A DNA stretch of 64,000 bases from Acidobacteria bacterium Ga0074141 (GCA_001464665.1 LNDP01000015.1:527968-591967); one strand, 5' to 3'; positions 15,480 to 25,826 are shown, numbered from the stretch's first letter. Made by a program: numbers and translations. Notes: a model not told the origin generated them from the letters alone.

Positions 15480-17149
15480 AAAACAGGACTTCGTCACACG
15501 TTTTCATACTGCTGCTGATCGCAGCGGTAACGGCCATCTCGCATTACTCGATCTACTACGGCGGCCTGATCCGCGGCTATGAGACGTCGTTTTATTCGGG
15601 CGTTAGGAACATTGGCCTCTTGCTGATCCTGGCACTCTTGCCAATTGTGCTGAAGCACGCCTTGAAATTCAGCGGAAACTGGACCATTTACACGTCTGCG
15701 GTCCTGCTTTTCTCGATCGGCCTTACCGTCCAGTACCGGCTCTTCAGCGACCCTGAATACATCTCGCGGCAGGACCGTGCCGCGGCCCGCGAGGCGAAGA
15801 TCCGTACTCTGCAAATGCACTATATTCAGGAGAATTACAGTGCAGAAAAGAAGCAGCAAATGGGGCTTCCGGCGACGCCGCCATCGCCGGTGGATCTATC
15901 GACCCTAACGCCGCGGCCATCTGAGGAGACCTTGCCGGCGGTGCTCCTTTCGGGCAAGACGATAAACCCACTGCTCGGTATCTTTGGCCTGATCGCGGCG
16001 TTAATGCTGCTTAGGCGTGAGAAGGTGCTTGAGTTTCTGCAGAACAACGGATTTTTGATAGTGCTCCTGACGCTCGGGCCGCTGATAGTTGCGGCTCTAA
16101 CCTCGAATGCGGGTAAATCCATCGGCAACATGACGCCCTGGGAACCGGCGAAAATACCTTTCTTGATCGGGTTCGCGGCAATCCTTGCCGTGCTTTACAA
16201 GAATTTGGCCCGTACTTATTGGGGCCTGCCGCGGGCAAAGGACGTTGTTCCGCTTGTCTTTATGGCGGCACTTCCCTTTGTTCCGTTCTTTTTGCTGAAG
16301 GATTTTGGGCAGATGATGGTCTTTTCGGCCGTCTATGCGACGCTTTACCTGATCGCCGTTCGGCGGTTTACGCAGCGATCGGTCTTTGTCGGCACGGTGC
16401 TTCTTGTGGTTAGTATCCTGGTCGTAGGAGCGTTGCCGCTCTCGACCCAGGAGCGGATTCCGCTCCTTCCGACGGTCGCGGCTCCAGTAAAATCAGTGTT
16501 GCCAGACCGCATACAACAGCGGTTCCATCTCTGGCTGGACGGCTTTAACCCGCCGACGCCAGAAACCTCATGGTGGAAATCGGACTACGACAACTATTAC
16601 AAACGGCTGGTCGAACGCGACCCGAGCTTACCGCAGCTGCTTGAGCAGGATCCAAATCTGCAACGGTCGATAAACGTCGACGCTTGGTTCGACGTCCTGG
16701 CCTTTCAACCGGCTCAGGCCACTTTCGGGCTCGCATCGGGTGGCACGACCGGCCGGGGCCTGGGACTCGGATACCCCGAATTGATACCGGTCGCGGACTC
16801 CGATTATATCTTTGCCGCGCTTGCCGAAGAACTTGGACTTTTTGGGGGTTTGTTGTTAACCTTGGCGTTACTTGTTCTGGTCAGCGCCGGGGTCAGAACT
16901 GCTTTAGATTCAAGAGATATGTTCAGCAAGCTGTGTTGCATCGGCCTCACGGCTTTCATCGGATTCCAGGCCCTCGTCAATATCGGCGGCATCACGCGGG
17001 CACTGCCGATGACGGGCATCACGCTGCCGTTCGTCAGCCACGGCGGTTTCTCGCTGATCACCAGCTTTGTGATGCTCGGAATGCTGATGGCCTTTTCGCA
17101 CCGAAACGCACTGGACCGAGGGCCCGAGGAAATTAAACTATTGCCTTAG
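15476..17149 (+). CDS. RodA/FtsW-family SEDS peptidoglycan polymerase
   Basis: 557 residues with about ten membrane helices. The C-terminal SEDS signature is clear: GRGLGLG, PVADSDYIFAALAEELGLFGG, then TGITLPFVSHGGFSLI. SEDS proteins polymerise glycan strands from lipid II with a cognate class B PBP, encoded immediately upstream with a four-base overlap. The protein is longer than a typical RodA (about 370-420) because of polar inserts at about 80-165 and about 350-410 (DGFNPPTPETSWWKSDYDNYYKRL). These may carry extra regulatory contacts. Confidence 0.92.
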   Translation: MKNRTSSHVFILLLIAAVTAISHYSIYYGGLIRGYETSFYSGVRNIGLLLILALLPIVLKHALKFSGNWTIYTSAVLLFSIGLTVQYRLFSDPEYISRQDRAAAREAKIRTLQMHYIQENYSAEKKQQMGLPATPPSPVDLSTLTPRPSEETLPAVLLSGKTINPLLGIFGLIAALMLLRREKVLEFLQNNGFLIVLLTLGPLIVAALTSNAGKSIGNMTPWEPAKIPFLIGFAAILAVLYKNLARTYWGLPRAKDVVPLVFMAALPFVPFFLLKDFGQMMVFSAVYATLYLIAVRRFTQRSVFVGTVLLVVSILVVGALPLSTQERIPLLPTVAAPVKSVLPDRIQQRFHLWLDGFNPPTPETSWWKSDYDNYYKRLVERDPSLPQLLEQDPNLQRSINVDAWFDVLAFQPAQATFGLASGGTTGRGLGLGYPELIPVADSDYIFAALAEELGLFGGLLLTLALLVLVSAGVRTALDSRDMFSKLCCIGLTAFIGFQALVNIGGITRALPMTGITLPFVSHGGFSLITSFVMLGMLMAFSHRNALDRGPEEIKLLP

Positions 17150-17216
17150 AGTTGCGGCTCTAACTTATTGCACGATAACCGCTTCAGGTTATGGCATTTG
17201 CCCCCGAATAAAGAAT

Positions 17217-18896
17217 ATGGACAATAATTTTGCGGTGATCTCAGCAACGGTGAGTGATCGGGGATTGAGCGAAAAGCGGCCCGAGAACGAAGATTCGTTC
17301 GTCGCGATGGACGCAGCCGGGCTTTATGCGGTCGCGGACGGCGTGGGCGGTGCTCAGGCAGGCGATGTTGCTTCGCAAATGGCGGTCGAGATCCTCGGTG
17401 AGGCGTTTACGCATTACGGCGATTCTGTCGACCCGGAAGACATCATGCAGGTCGCTCTCGAACGTGCGAATGAGGCGATCTACCGGATGTCGACCGAGCT
17501 TCCGCAACTTTCGACAATGGCGACGACCATCGCCGCGGTCCATATCTCCGGAAACATCGTGACCATCGCCCACGTCGGCGATTCACGTGTCTATCGGGTT
17601 GACCCCGACGGCGTTCTCCATCGGGAAACGAACGATCACTCGCTCGTGGAAGAGGAAGTTCGAGCAGGCCGGATGACGCCCGAGCAGGCCGCAAATCATC
17701 CCAGCAAAAACGTGATCAGCCGCGCACTAGGGGCGGAAGCTACTGTAGCCGTTGAACTTAAGACCATAATGGTCGACCCGGGCACCAGCTTTCTCGTGTG
17801 TTCGGACGGTATAACACGGCATCTGGAGGACCCCGAGCTTGAGCATCTGATGACGACCGGAATGGCTCCGGATATGCTTGTCACGCAGATGAAGGACATC
17901 TGCTACGACCGCGGCGCTGAGGATAACCTGACCGCGATCGTCGTAAAGATACTGCCGACCGTCCTTGAGAACCGCGAGGACGGCGTTGCAGCCGCACCGG
18001 TTACAGGCCCGATCGAATTCCCTGCCACACAGGATCTTGCGGAGGAAGAAACGATCGCCTCGGCCCGTTCGCCTTTTGACGCTCCGGTGGCCGATGAAGC
18101 CGCCGACGAAAACAATGCGCTCGACGATCTGCGTCGTGAGATTTCGGATGACGATGATGCCGAAACGCCAGCAAACGATGATGAATTTCTCGGCGGGCTC
18201 GATGACAACGGCCAGATCATCGAGACGCCAAAGAAAGACTACGCCTCTTCCGGTTTCGTAGTTCAGGCCGATGAGCCGAGGCCACAACCGCCCAAAGAGG
18301 ATTTCAAGATGTTCGGCGCCAACGGCGATGCCGAGGTAGAAACTACACGCTCAGGCGGCGGATTCCTTTCTAAATTGCTCTCCGCCGTTGTTTGGCTTGT
18401 GCTCGGCGGGATAATCGGCGTCGCGGGTTACTATTACTGGCACCTCAACAATCCGATAGTACAGCAATCCCCGCCGCAGCTCATTGAGCGATCGTCGGAT
18501 GTGCAGGTATCTTCGCTCGAAGAGTCTCGTAGGCTGGTCGATGCCGACCCGAAGGGCTATCTGGAGAAAAATTCCGCCACGCCGCAGGACGCTGTGGACC
18601 ATTATCTTTTGGGCCGGGCGTTGCTGCTGGATGGAAAATATTTTGAATCACAGCGGCAACTTCGAATGGCGAAGGAAAAGCTCGGAGAGGCCGACCAGAA
18701 GGACCGAGCGACGATCGCTGCTGAGATCGCACTCGCAAATGCGATAATCTCAAGCGGACCTGCGACCGAGGCTTTCAAGCGGGAGCTAGAAACAGCCCCG
18801 CCGGTAAATTCGAATGCTAACGCCAATGCCTCTTTGATCCCGACAGGCAATACGGCCGCGAACACCGCCCCGGCGAACGCTAACGCTCAACCCTGA
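17217..18896 (+). CDS. Membrane-anchored PP2C-type Ser/Thr phosphatase with C-terminal extracytoplasmic domain
   Basis: 559 residues. PP2C domain at about 8-245 with ENEDSF (Asp26), ADGVGG (Asp41), HVGDSRVYR, CSDGITRHL and GAEDNLTAIVV, so the metal-binding residues are intact. A long acidic linker (about 250-380) leads to a membrane helix at 387-407. Outside is a helical, TPR-like segment (DAVDHYLLGRALLLDGKYFESQRQLRMAKEKLGEADQ) and an Asn/Ala-rich tail. Topology matches actinobacterial PstP, which reverses PknA/PknB signalling. Here it closes the fha-pbp-rodA run and probably opposes the kinases in this window. The 3' end overlaps the convergent methylase gene by ten bases. Confidence 0.9.
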   Translation: MDNNFAVISATVSDRGLSEKRPENEDSFVAMDAAGLYAVADGVGGAQAGDVASQMAVEILGEAFTHYGDSVDPEDIMQVALERANEAIYRMSTELPQLSTMATTIAAVHISGNIVTIAHVGDSRVYRVDPDGVLHRETNDHSLVEEEVRAGRMTPEQAANHPSKNVISRALGAEATVAVELKTIMVDPGTSFLVCSDGITRHLEDPELEHLMTTGMAPDMLVTQMKDICYDRGAEDNLTAIVVKILPTVLENREDGVAAAPVTGPIEFPATQDLAEEETIASARSPFDAPVADEAADENNALDDLRREISDDDDAETPANDDEFLGGLDDNGQIIETPKKDYASSGFVVQADEPRPQPPKEDFKMFGANGDAEVETTRSGGGFLSKLLSAVVWLVLGGIIGVAGYYYWHLNNPIVQQSPPQLIERSSDVQVSSLEESRRLVDADPKGYLEKNSATPQDAVDHYLLGRALLLDGKYFESQRQLRMAKEKLGEADQKDRATIAAEIALANAIISSGPATEAFKRELETAPPVNSNANANASLIPTGNTAANTAPANANAQP

Positions 18897-19690
18897 ACCT
18901 GCCTGCGGGCTTCGAACAGGATAATGCCGGCCGAGACCGCCAGATTGAGGCTCTCGACCGGCTTTTCCATTTCGATAGCAATACGTTCGTCGAGCTGGGC
19001 CTCGATCTCCGGCGAGATCCCGTCCGCTTCCGAACCAAAAACGAGCAGCCGCGGCCGCGTCCAATCAACCGCAGTATGAGCGACCGCTCCGTCCATCGCG
19101 GTGCCTGAAAGAACCCACCCCGCCTCTTTGGCTCGAGCCACGACCGATCCTTCTTCTGCCTTCTCGATTATCCGCAGCCGAAATGCCGAGCCCATCGATG
19201 CCCTCAGTGCCTTTGGCGAAAATGCGTCCGTCGAGCCTGCGGTTGTTATAACTATTCGCACCCCGGCAGCGTCGGCCGTGCGAAGAATCGCACCGAGATT
19301 TGCGGGATTATTCGCACGACTCAGCATCAGAACGAGCGGCAAGCCACCCGATTTGGCCGGGCCAAACACCTCTTTAACCTCCGCCACCGGCCTCGCAGCG
19401 ATCAGGATCACGCCCTGCGGAGATTCGGTATCAGCGATCTGGGCAAACAGCTTGTTCGGAAGCTCGTAGACCGGGACGCGGGAACGATTGAGAGCCGTTC
19501 GAATCGCTCCATCATCCTCGCGAGCGAGAAATTCGTTCGACACAAATCCGTGGCTGATCACAAGGCCGGAACCGAGCGCTTCGAGCGCAAGCCGCTTCCC
19601 TTCGATGAAGATCTCGCCCGGCTCTTTGCCGCTCCTAACGCGCAATGCGTGCTTGATCTTTTCGTTGTCGCGGCTGGTTATTCTCTCCAT
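18887..19690 (-). CDS. TrmH/SpoU-family RNA 2'-O-methyltransferase
   Basis: 267 residues. An N-terminal substrate-binding domain (about 1-95, [14 protein letters not shown]) precedes a SPOUT trefoil-knot domain with the three expected motifs: [30 protein letters not shown] and [14 protein letters not shown]. The family methylates ribose 2'-OH groups in rRNA or tRNA using S-adenosylmethionine; the layout is most like RlmB/AviRb-type 23S rRNA methylases. The target nucleotide cannot be determined. Confidence 0.9.
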   Translation of the reverse strand: MERITSRDNEKIKHALRVRSGKEPGEIFIEGKRLALEALGSGLVISHGFVSNEFLAREDDGAIRTALNRSRVPVYELPNKLFAQIADTESPQGVILIAARPVAEVKEVFGPAKSGGLPLVLMLSRANNPANLGAILRTADAAGVRIVITTAGSTDAFSPKALRASMGSAFRLRIIEKAEEGSVVARAKEAGWVLSGTAMDGAVAHTAVDWTRPRLLVFGSEADGISPEIEAQLDERIAIEMEKPVESLNLAVSAGIILFEARRQVQG

Positions 19691-19765
19691 ATCGGCGGAC
19701 GAGTGTTAGTTTGCGAACGTTTATACGCTAGAATCGGAATATTACGGATAAATACTGCAAACGCT

Positions 19766-21328
19766 ATGAAACCAGAAACCCAGGCGATTAACAAACTTGA
19801 CGAACTGCGCGAACGTAACGAGTGTGCCGAACTCGGCGGCGGCGAGGCCCGGCTTGAGAAACAGCGGGCCGCGGGAAAAATGACCGCCCGCGAGCGGATC
19901 GAGTTTTTGCTTGATGAAGGCACTTTTGAAGAGTTTGACAAGTTCGTCGTCCATCGCTCGACCGACTTTGGGCTGGATAAGCAGCGGTTCCCAGGCGACG
20001 GCGTCTTGACCGGGCACGGAAAGATCGACGGGCGGCATGTCTTCGTTTTTGCTCAGGACTTCACCGTCTTTGGCGGTTCTCTCTCGGAAACGCACGCTCA
20101 GAAGATCTGCAAGATAATGGACCTTGCCATGAAGACCGGAGCTCCGGTAATTGGGCTGAACGACAGCGGCGGTGCCCGAATTCAAGAGGGCGTCGTTTCG
20201 CTCGGCGGTTATGCCGACATCTTTTTGCGGAACACGTTGGCGAGCGGTGTGGTGCCGCAGATCAGCTGCATTCTTGGCCCTTGTGCCGGCGGGGCGGTCT
20301 ATTCGCCGGCGATCACGGACTTTAACGTGATGGTCAAGGATACGTCCTATATGTTCATCACCGGGCCGGATGTGATCAGGACCGTGACGCACGAAGAGGT
20401 GACAAAGGACGAGCTTGGCGGTGCTCTGACGCACAATACGAAATCCGGCGTCGCCCATTTTGCCGCCGATTCGGACGAACACGCTCTCAGGATCACACGC
20501 GAGCTGATCTCGTTCATACCGTCAAACAACATGGAGGATCCGCCATTTGTGGCCTCCGCCGACCCCGCAACGCGGATCGACAAGGAACTGAACACGCTCG
20601 TCCCCGAGAACGCGAATATGCCCTACGACATTCGCGACATCATCACGCGGGTGGTTGACGACGGCTATTTCTTTGAGGTGCAGGAGCTTTTTGCCCAAAA
20701 TATCGTTATCGGATTTGCCAGGCTCGGCGGGCATTCGGTCGGGATCGTGGCAAATCAGCCGGCCTTTCTTGCGGGCGTTTTGGATATCGATGCCTCAGTA
20801 AAGGCGGCACGGTTCGTTCGCTTTTGCGATTGCTTCAACATTCCATTGATAACCTTTGAGGACGTGCCGGGCTTTCTTCCGGGCGTTGATCAGGAACACC
20901 ACGGCATTATCCGCCACGGGGCGAAGCTGCTCTATGCATTTGCCGAAGCGACCGTACCGAAGATCACAGTGATCACCCGGAAGGCCTACGGCGGTGCGTA
21001 CTGCGTTATGGCCTCAAAGCATATTCGCACAGACGTTAATTTTGCGTATCCGACGGCCGAGATCGCCGTTATGGGAGCGGAAGGTGCGGTCGGAATACTG
21101 TATAGAAAGGAGCTGGCAGAAGCTGAAAACGCCGAGGCCGCAAGGCAGGAAAAGATCGCCGAGTTTCAAAATAAGCTCGCGAATCCATATGTGGCTGCCG
21201 AAAAGGGGTTTGTCGACGAGGTGATCGAGCCGGCATTTACGCGGCCCAAGCTGATAAGGGCACTGGAGATGACCCGGAACAAGCGCGACACCAATCCGCC
21301 GAAGAAACATGGCAATATTCCGCTTTAA
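19766..21328 (+). CDS. Acyl-CoA carboxylase carboxyltransferase (beta) subunit
   Basis: 520 residues from the ATG at 19766; the frame is open further upstream but that extension has no family match and lies across the divergent methylase gene. Two crotonase-like halves are clear, with oxyanion-hole glycines in [16 protein letters not shown] and [16 protein letters not shown], plus [14 protein letters not shown]. This is the form found in propionyl-CoA or methylmalonyl-CoA type carboxylases (PccB/MmdA). It transfers carboxyl from biotin to an acyl-CoA. The biotin carboxylase and carrier subunits are not in the window. Acetyl- versus propionyl-CoA specificity is not resolved. Confidence 0.92.
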   Translation: MKPETQAINKLDELRERNECAELGGGEARLEKQRAAGKMTARERIEFLLDEGTFEEFDKFVVHRSTDFGLDKQRFPGDGVLTGHGKIDGRHVFVFAQDFTVFGGSLSETHAQKICKIMDLAMKTGAPVIGLNDSGGARIQEGVVSLGGYADIFLRNTLASGVVPQISCILGPCAGGAVYSPAITDFNVMVKDTSYMFITGPDVIRTVTHEEVTKDELGGALTHNTKSGVAHFAADSDEHALRITRELISFIPSNNMEDPPFVASADPATRIDKELNTLVPENANMPYDIRDIITRVVDDGYFFEVQELFAQNIVIGFARLGGHSVGIVANQPAFLAGVLDIDASVKAARFVRFCDCFNIPLITFEDVPGFLPGVDQEHHGIIRHGAKLLYAFAEATVPKITVITRKAYGGAYCVMASKHIRTDVNFAYPTAEIAVMGAEGAVGILYRKELAEAENAEAARQEKIAEFQNKLANPYVAAEKGFVDEVIEPAFTRPKLIRALEMTRNKRDTNPPKKHGNIPL

Positions 21329-21432
21329 GCGTTGCATTAGCTGTCGGATTACGACAGTTAACATTGACTCTACTATTTAGCGGCAACTTATTGTACCTAA
21401 ACACTTTGAGTATTTATTAAACAATCACCTTA

Positions 21433-22572
21433 ATGCCAGAAACGTTCCCCAACCGGCCGACAAAGGCCATTATCGATCACACCGCACTCGTCGAGAACGT
21501 GCGGTCGATTCGTGAGTTCATCGGCCCGGGCACGAAATTCATGGCGGTCGTCAAGGCAAATGCATATGGCCATGGGGCTATCGAGTGCTCGCAAACGCTT
21601 GAGAAAGCAGGGGTTGAGTGGTTCGGCGTCGCAACACTTGAGGAAGCACATGAACTTCGCAAGAACGGGATAGCCAGCCCGATAACGTGCTTTGGATCCG
21701 TATGGCCGGGCCAGGAAACCGCATTTTTCGAGCATTTCGTTATTCCGGCCATATTTTCACTGGAAACGGCTAAACGATTGGACGAAGCAGCTGCAAAATG
21801 CGGCGTCGAAGCTCGCGTCCACCTGAAATTGGATACGGGAATGGGCCGTGTCGGGCTGCGTTTTGATGAGTTAGAGGGATTCTTGCAAGCGATCGCGGAG
21901 CTGCGGCACCTTAGAATCACGGGGCTAATGACCCATTTTGCCGCTGCCGATGACCTCTCGCAGGCCGATTTTACGGGGCTGCAGATAGCTCGATTTAAGA
22001 GTTCACTTGAACTATTGCGGAAGGCCGGAATTGAGCCTGAGGTCGTTGATCTTGCAAATTCGCCTGGAGCGGTCGTTTATCCCGAATCGCGGGGAAAGAT
22101 GGTCCGGATCGGCGGGATAATGTACGGGCTCGGCGATGACGTGCTTCCCCGCGAAGCTCCCGGCCCCAAACTTAAACCGGTTCTCTCGCTGGTCACAAAG
22201 GTCGCCATGGTGAAACGCATAAACGTTGGTGAATCAATAGGATATGGCCGCTCATATACCGCAGAACGCGAGGTTACAGCGGCTGTTTTGCCCATTGGTT
22301 ACAATGATGGATACTGTCGAGCTCTTTCCGGGCTCTCAGACGTTCTTATCCGCGGCAAACGCTGCCGTGTCCTAGGCCGAATTTCGATGGACTGGATCAC
22401 CGTTGACGCGACCGCGATACCAAATATAGAGGCCGGCGAGGAGGTCGTATTGATCGGAAGTTCGGGCGATGAAACGATCACTGCCGCCGAGCTCGCCGGA
22501 ATTTCGGGTTCTATCTCGTATGAGATCACGTGTGGACTCGGGTCGCGGGTACCTAGAATTCACATTAAGTAA
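21433..22572 (+). CDS. alr: Alanine racemase
   Basis: 379 residues. The PLP-binding lysine is Lys41 in AVVKANAYGHG and the opposite-face catalytic tyrosine is Tyr271 in ESIGYGRSY. The TIM barrel contains LDTGMGRVG and the C-terminal beta domain has GRISMDWITVDAT. It makes D-alanine for peptidoglycan and acts as a cytoplasmic dimer. No clear Shine-Dalgarno precedes the ATG. A TTGACT at about 21364 lies upstream, but no convincing -10 follows it. The setting fits the envelope theme: a YihY membrane protein and a sugar-phosphate enzyme follow. Confidence 0.95.
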   Translation: MPETFPNRPTKAIIDHTALVENVRSIREFIGPGTKFMAVVKANAYGHGAIECSQTLEKAGVEWFGVATLEEAHELRKNGIASPITCFGSVWPGQETAFFEHFVIPAIFSLETAKRLDEAAAKCGVEARVHLKLDTGMGRVGLRFDELEGFLQAIAELRHLRITGLMTHFAAADDLSQADFTGLQIARFKSSLELLRKAGIEPEVVDLANSPGAVVYPESRGKMVRIGGIMYGLGDDVLPREAPGPKLKPVLSLVTKVAMVKRINVGESIGYGRSYTAEREVTAAVLPIGYNDGYCRALSGLSDVLIRGKRCRVLGRISMDWITVDATAIPNIEAGEEVVLIGSSGDETITAAELAGISGSISYEITCGLGSRVPRIHIK

Positions 22573-22631
22573 ACTATATGTAGCCTGAATAAATGGAAGC
22601 TAAATATTATGAATACGCGGGTTAGTATGTT

Positions 22632-23480
22632 GTGTATAAATCACTTTTAAGGTATTACAGTAGATTAATTTCCACAGGAGCCTTTGAGCGGTCGGCCGAG
22701 GTCGCCTTCTATTTCGTATTTGCATTCTTCCCGCTCTTGTATTGCCTGGTCAATATCGCGGGACTACTTCTCGGCTCAACCACCGAGATGAGGGCCGAGC
22801 TCTTCAGCTACCTTCACCGGATAATGCCGGATACCGCGTTTCAGCTTGTGCGCTCTACAGTCGATGAGATCATCGAAGGCAGTAGCCCGGGCAAGCTCAT
22901 ACTTGGGTTAGGCGTTACACTTTGGTCTGCTTCTGCCGGTATTGACGGCCTTCGGTCTGCGTTGAACGCAGCATATGGTATCCGAGAGCGGCGGCAAGTA
23001 TGGACGACCCGCGGCCTCTCAATCGGCGTTACGATACTTTTGATATCGCTTACATTGATCTCGTCATATCTGGTTTACGTGATCTGGGGCTATACCGGAG
23101 GCTCACATTCGGACGAAAACGGTGCCGGGCTCTCGCTGGTCGCATTGCGCTGGCTTTCGATCATCGCGGTCGTCTATCTGCAGTGTATTATCATCTATCG
23201 GCTGCTTCCGGACCTTGACGACCATTCTCTGAAATGGACCTTGCCCGGAGCGATCGCGGCCGTCATGATCTGGTTGATCCTTACCTTTATCTTCCGGCTT
23301 TATATTCAGAATTTTAACACTTACAATCGAGCCTACGGTTCGCTCGGTGCGGTGATGATATTGATGTTCTGGCTTTACCTCGCGGCTCTTGCGTTAATGC
23401 TCGGCGGCGTGATCAACGCCGAATTTATGCATCACCGAAAGAGCCGAGGCCAAGAGCCCTCGCCGCCGGCGGAGCCGTAA
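22632..23480 (+). CDS. YihY/BrkB-family inner-membrane protein
   Basis: 282 residues starting at a GTG; no in-frame ATG lies nearby. Six hydrophobic segments and the family motifs AFYFVFAFFPLLY near the start and TYNRAYGSLGAVMILMFWLYLAALALMLGGVINAEF near the end place it in the YihY/UPF0761 (formerly RNase BN) family. Function is not settled; members are linked to envelope or transport phenotypes. It ends nine bases before the SIS-domain gene, suggesting an operon. Confidence 0.88.
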   Translation: MYKSLLRYYSRLISTGAFERSAEVAFYFVFAFFPLLYCLVNIAGLLLGSTTEMRAELFSYLHRIMPDTAFQLVRSTVDEIIEGSSPGKLILGLGVTLWSASAGIDGLRSALNAAYGIRERRQVWTTRGLSIGVTILLISLTLISSYLVYVIWGYTGGSHSDENGAGLSLVALRWLSIIAVVYLQCIIIYRLLPDLDDHSLKWTLPGAIAAVMIWLILTFIFRLYIQNFNTYNRAYGSLGAVMILMFWLYLAALALMLGGVINAEFMHHRKSRGQEPSPPAEP

Positions 23481-23488
23481 CACTTTTT

Positions 23489-24517
23489 ATGTCGATAATG
23501 ATCGAAGAGATCTTTGAGCAGCCTCAAGTTCTCGAACAAACCCTCACAGAAGAAAGGCCGAAGGCCGAGGCTCTTGGCCGCCGGTTAAACGAGCGAGACA
23601 TCGACCTGATCGTCCTCGTCGCCCGCGGAAGCTCTGACAATGCCGCGCTTTTCGGCCGTTATCTGTTGGAGGTATCGACCGGAATTCCGGTTTCGCTTTC
23701 GGCACCCTCGGTTTTTACCTTATATAACGCGAAGCTCGATCTCTCGCGTGCATTGGTCGTCGGGGTTTCGCAGTCGGGCGAAGGCACGGACATCAATCTT
23801 GTGCTGGAAAAGGCGAAGGCCTCGGGCGCATTTACGCTCGCCATCACAAATGAGGCAGATTCTGCAATGGCCTCGCTTGCAGATGAAACGCTGCTTATCC
23901 ATGCTGGCCGCGAGCGTTCCGTCGCTGCAACAAAGACCTACACTGGCCAGATGTTGCTTTTCTATTTGCTGTCGGAGGCCCTCGGCGGCCGGAAGCTCAA
24001 CATTGAGAAGATTCCCGAGCATACGTTGCAAAGCCTCGAGACGGCAGAGACCATTCGCGGTTACGTTGAGCGATACGCGTTTATGGAACAGTGCGTTGTT
24101 GTCGGCCGTGGCCTTAACTACGGCAATGCTTACGAACTTGCTCTCAAGTTGATGGAAACGTGCTATGTTGTGGCCGAGCGGTTCTCGTCGGCCGATTTTT
24201 TCCACGGGCCGCTGGCCATTGTCGAACGCCGGTTCCCGGTGCTTATGTTCGCTCCCGAGGGAGCTGTGACGCAGGGCAACGTCGATCTGCTCGAAAGGCT
24301 CGGCGAGCTTCGTGCGGATTCGCTCTCTATCACGAACAGCCGTCGCGTCGCAGAGCTTTCGTCGCGCTCGGTGATGCTTGATGAAAAGATCGACGAGTTT
24401 CTATCGCCGATTCCCTTCGTTGTGCCGGGCCAACTCTTTGCAGCATATCTTTCGGCGGCTAAGGGGCTTGACGCGGACGCTCCGCGATCGCTTAAAAAGG
24501 TGACACAGACCATTTAA
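23489..24517 (+). CDS. SIS-domain sugar-phosphate isomerase/deaminase (GlmS C-domain or NagB-II like)
   Basis: 342 residues with two SIS domains: ARGSSDNAALFGRYLLE...VGVSQSGEGTD in the first and GRGLNYGNAYELALKLMETCYVVAERFSSADFFHGP in the second. The tail, KGLDADAPRSLKKVTQTI, matches the C-terminal signature of GlmS isomerase domains and NagB-II deaminases. There is no N-terminal glutaminase domain, so ammonia is not drawn from glutamine. Deamination or isomerisation of a glucosamine-6-phosphate type sugar is the likely reaction. Stop and next start overlap (TAATG). Confidence 0.85.
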   Translation: MSIMIEEIFEQPQVLEQTLTEERPKAEALGRRLNERDIDLIVLVARGSSDNAALFGRYLLEVSTGIPVSLSAPSVFTLYNAKLDLSRALVVGVSQSGEGTDINLVLEKAKASGAFTLAITNEADSAMASLADETLLIHAGRERSVAATKTYTGQMLLFYLLSEALGGRKLNIEKIPEHTLQSLETAETIRGYVERYAFMEQCVVVGRGLNYGNAYELALKLMETCYVVAERFSSADFFHGPLAIVERRFPVLMFAPEGAVTQGNVDLLERLGELRADSLSITNSRRVAELSSRSVMLDEKIDEFLSPIPFVVPGQLFAAYLSAAKGLDADAPRSLKKVTQTI

Positions 24518-25812
24518 TGACGGCAAACAGCGAAAGCGAACAGGTCTCAACCGCCCGCTCGTGGCTTGAGACCGTCGTTTTCGTTGTTTTCCTTCTGCTC
24601 ATAATTTCGCTGGGATTTATGCAGCCGAATGTCCGCTTTTCCGGAATGCGGCTGCAAGTTACGGACCTTCTTTTCCCTCTCTTTTTTATTGGTTGTGTTG
24701 CCGTCGCTTTCAAGGATCGGTTCGCGATGCGGCCGGATCGCACCTATATTTTCATCGCCATCTATTTCTTAGTTCTTGCGGTCTCGGCCGCTTTTTCCGT
24801 TCGACCGGCGGCGAGCCTTCCCCGGCTTGCGGGCGAAGTCTATCTAATTCTCTTTGCCGTCGGTACCGCATTTATCGTGCAGTCAGAGCGTGATCTGCGA
24901 GCGGCAATTTTCGCCTGGATCGCGGCTAGCTCGCTTGTTTGTTTGATCGCTGTTTTGACCGCTGCATTGTTTTATATTGACCGCGACAACGTGTTGCTGA
25001 ACTACACGCTCCATCATTACGGGTCGCTACCGCCGGGAAATTATCCGCGGGTGCACAGCACGTTCATTTATCCCGCGATGCTGGCGAATTACCTCACAGT
25101 CTCGGTCGTTTTCCTGATGTTCGGGAAAATACGAGGATGGTTCGGCCGTGCATTTTGGCCGTTGCTTGTTCTTCATTTAGCGGGTGCGGCATTCACAGTA
25201 ACGCCGGGCCTTGGTGGTCTTGTCCTCGGCATCGGCGTTTTCATTTGGATCTTCCGTACGGATGTTGTCTCATCCCGGCTCGCTTTTGCTGCACTCGTTT
25301 TCGGCGTTGCAGCGGCGGTTGGGTCCGTCGTCGTCTCGGCGGTCACCGCCCGCCCGATATCAAGCTCGCCGTTCTGGTTTGACGCCTTCGGTTTTCGGCT
25401 CGACCCGACTCAGCGTTTACTCACATGGATCGGTGCTTGGCAGACGATGCTCGAGTATCCACTGACCGGCCGCGGCCTTGGACTCGACGTCGCGAGGGTG
25501 TATTTCGAAGCTCCGTCGGGGCAAAAGCAGATGCTCACGGATGCCCACAACACCTGGCTTAACATCGGCGGACAGGCAGGCGTTCCGGGCTTTCTTGCCT
25601 CGATATTGTTGACCCTGGCGCTTATCGGACGCAGCTTGCCGCTTAGGGCGACCCGTGCACTATCTTATCAAGCGATGCTCGGCGTTGCGTTCATCGCGGC
25701 TTTCGTGGCTCAGGGATTTGTCGGATCCTTTGAGAATGCACGGCATCTCTGGGTTCTGATCGGCCTCTTGATCGCTGCCGCACGTTTTCACGAGGCCGAT
25801 GCGGAGCTTTAG
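24517..25812 (+). CDS. O-antigen ligase / Wzy-family membrane protein
   Basis: 431 residues with about eleven hydrophobic segments. The periplasmic loop near residues 290-350 holds TQRLLTWIGAWQTMLEYPLTGRGLGLDV and DAHNTWLNIGGQAGVPGFL, the Wzy_C signature with the His of the AHN motif. These enzymes join or polymerise lipid-linked polysaccharide in the periplasm. It is translationally coupled to the SIS gene, consistent with amino-sugar polymer synthesis, though no glycosyltransferases adjoin. Confidence 0.85.
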   Translation: MTANSESEQVSTARSWLETVVFVVFLLLIISLGFMQPNVRFSGMRLQVTDLLFPLFFIGCVAVAFKDRFAMRPDRTYIFIAIYFLVLAVSAAFSVRPAASLPRLAGEVYLILFAVGTAFIVQSERDLRAAIFAWIAASSLVCLIAVLTAALFYIDRDNVLLNYTLHHYGSLPPGNYPRVHSTFIYPAMLANYLTVSVVFLMFGKIRGWFGRAFWPLLVLHLAGAAFTVTPGLGGLVLGIGVFIWIFRTDVVSSRLAFAALVFGVAAAVGSVVVSAVTARPISSSPFWFDAFGFRLDPTQRLLTWIGAWQTMLEYPLTGRGLGLDVARVYFEAPSGQKQMLTDAHNTWLNIGGQAGVPGFLASILLTLALIGRSLPLRATRALSYQAMLGVAFIAAFVAQGFVGSFENARHLWVLIGLLIAAARFHEADAEL

Positions 25813-25826
25813 TTTTGATCCAAAAC

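Noticed and set aside
19550..19765. A longer N-terminus for the carboxyltransferase
   Set aside because: The extra 72 codons overlap the divergent methylase gene and do not resemble carboxyltransferases, which start near the ATG at 19766.
21340..21364. Terminator after the carboxyltransferase gene
   Set aside because: CTGTCG/CGACAG gives only six pairs and no T run follows.
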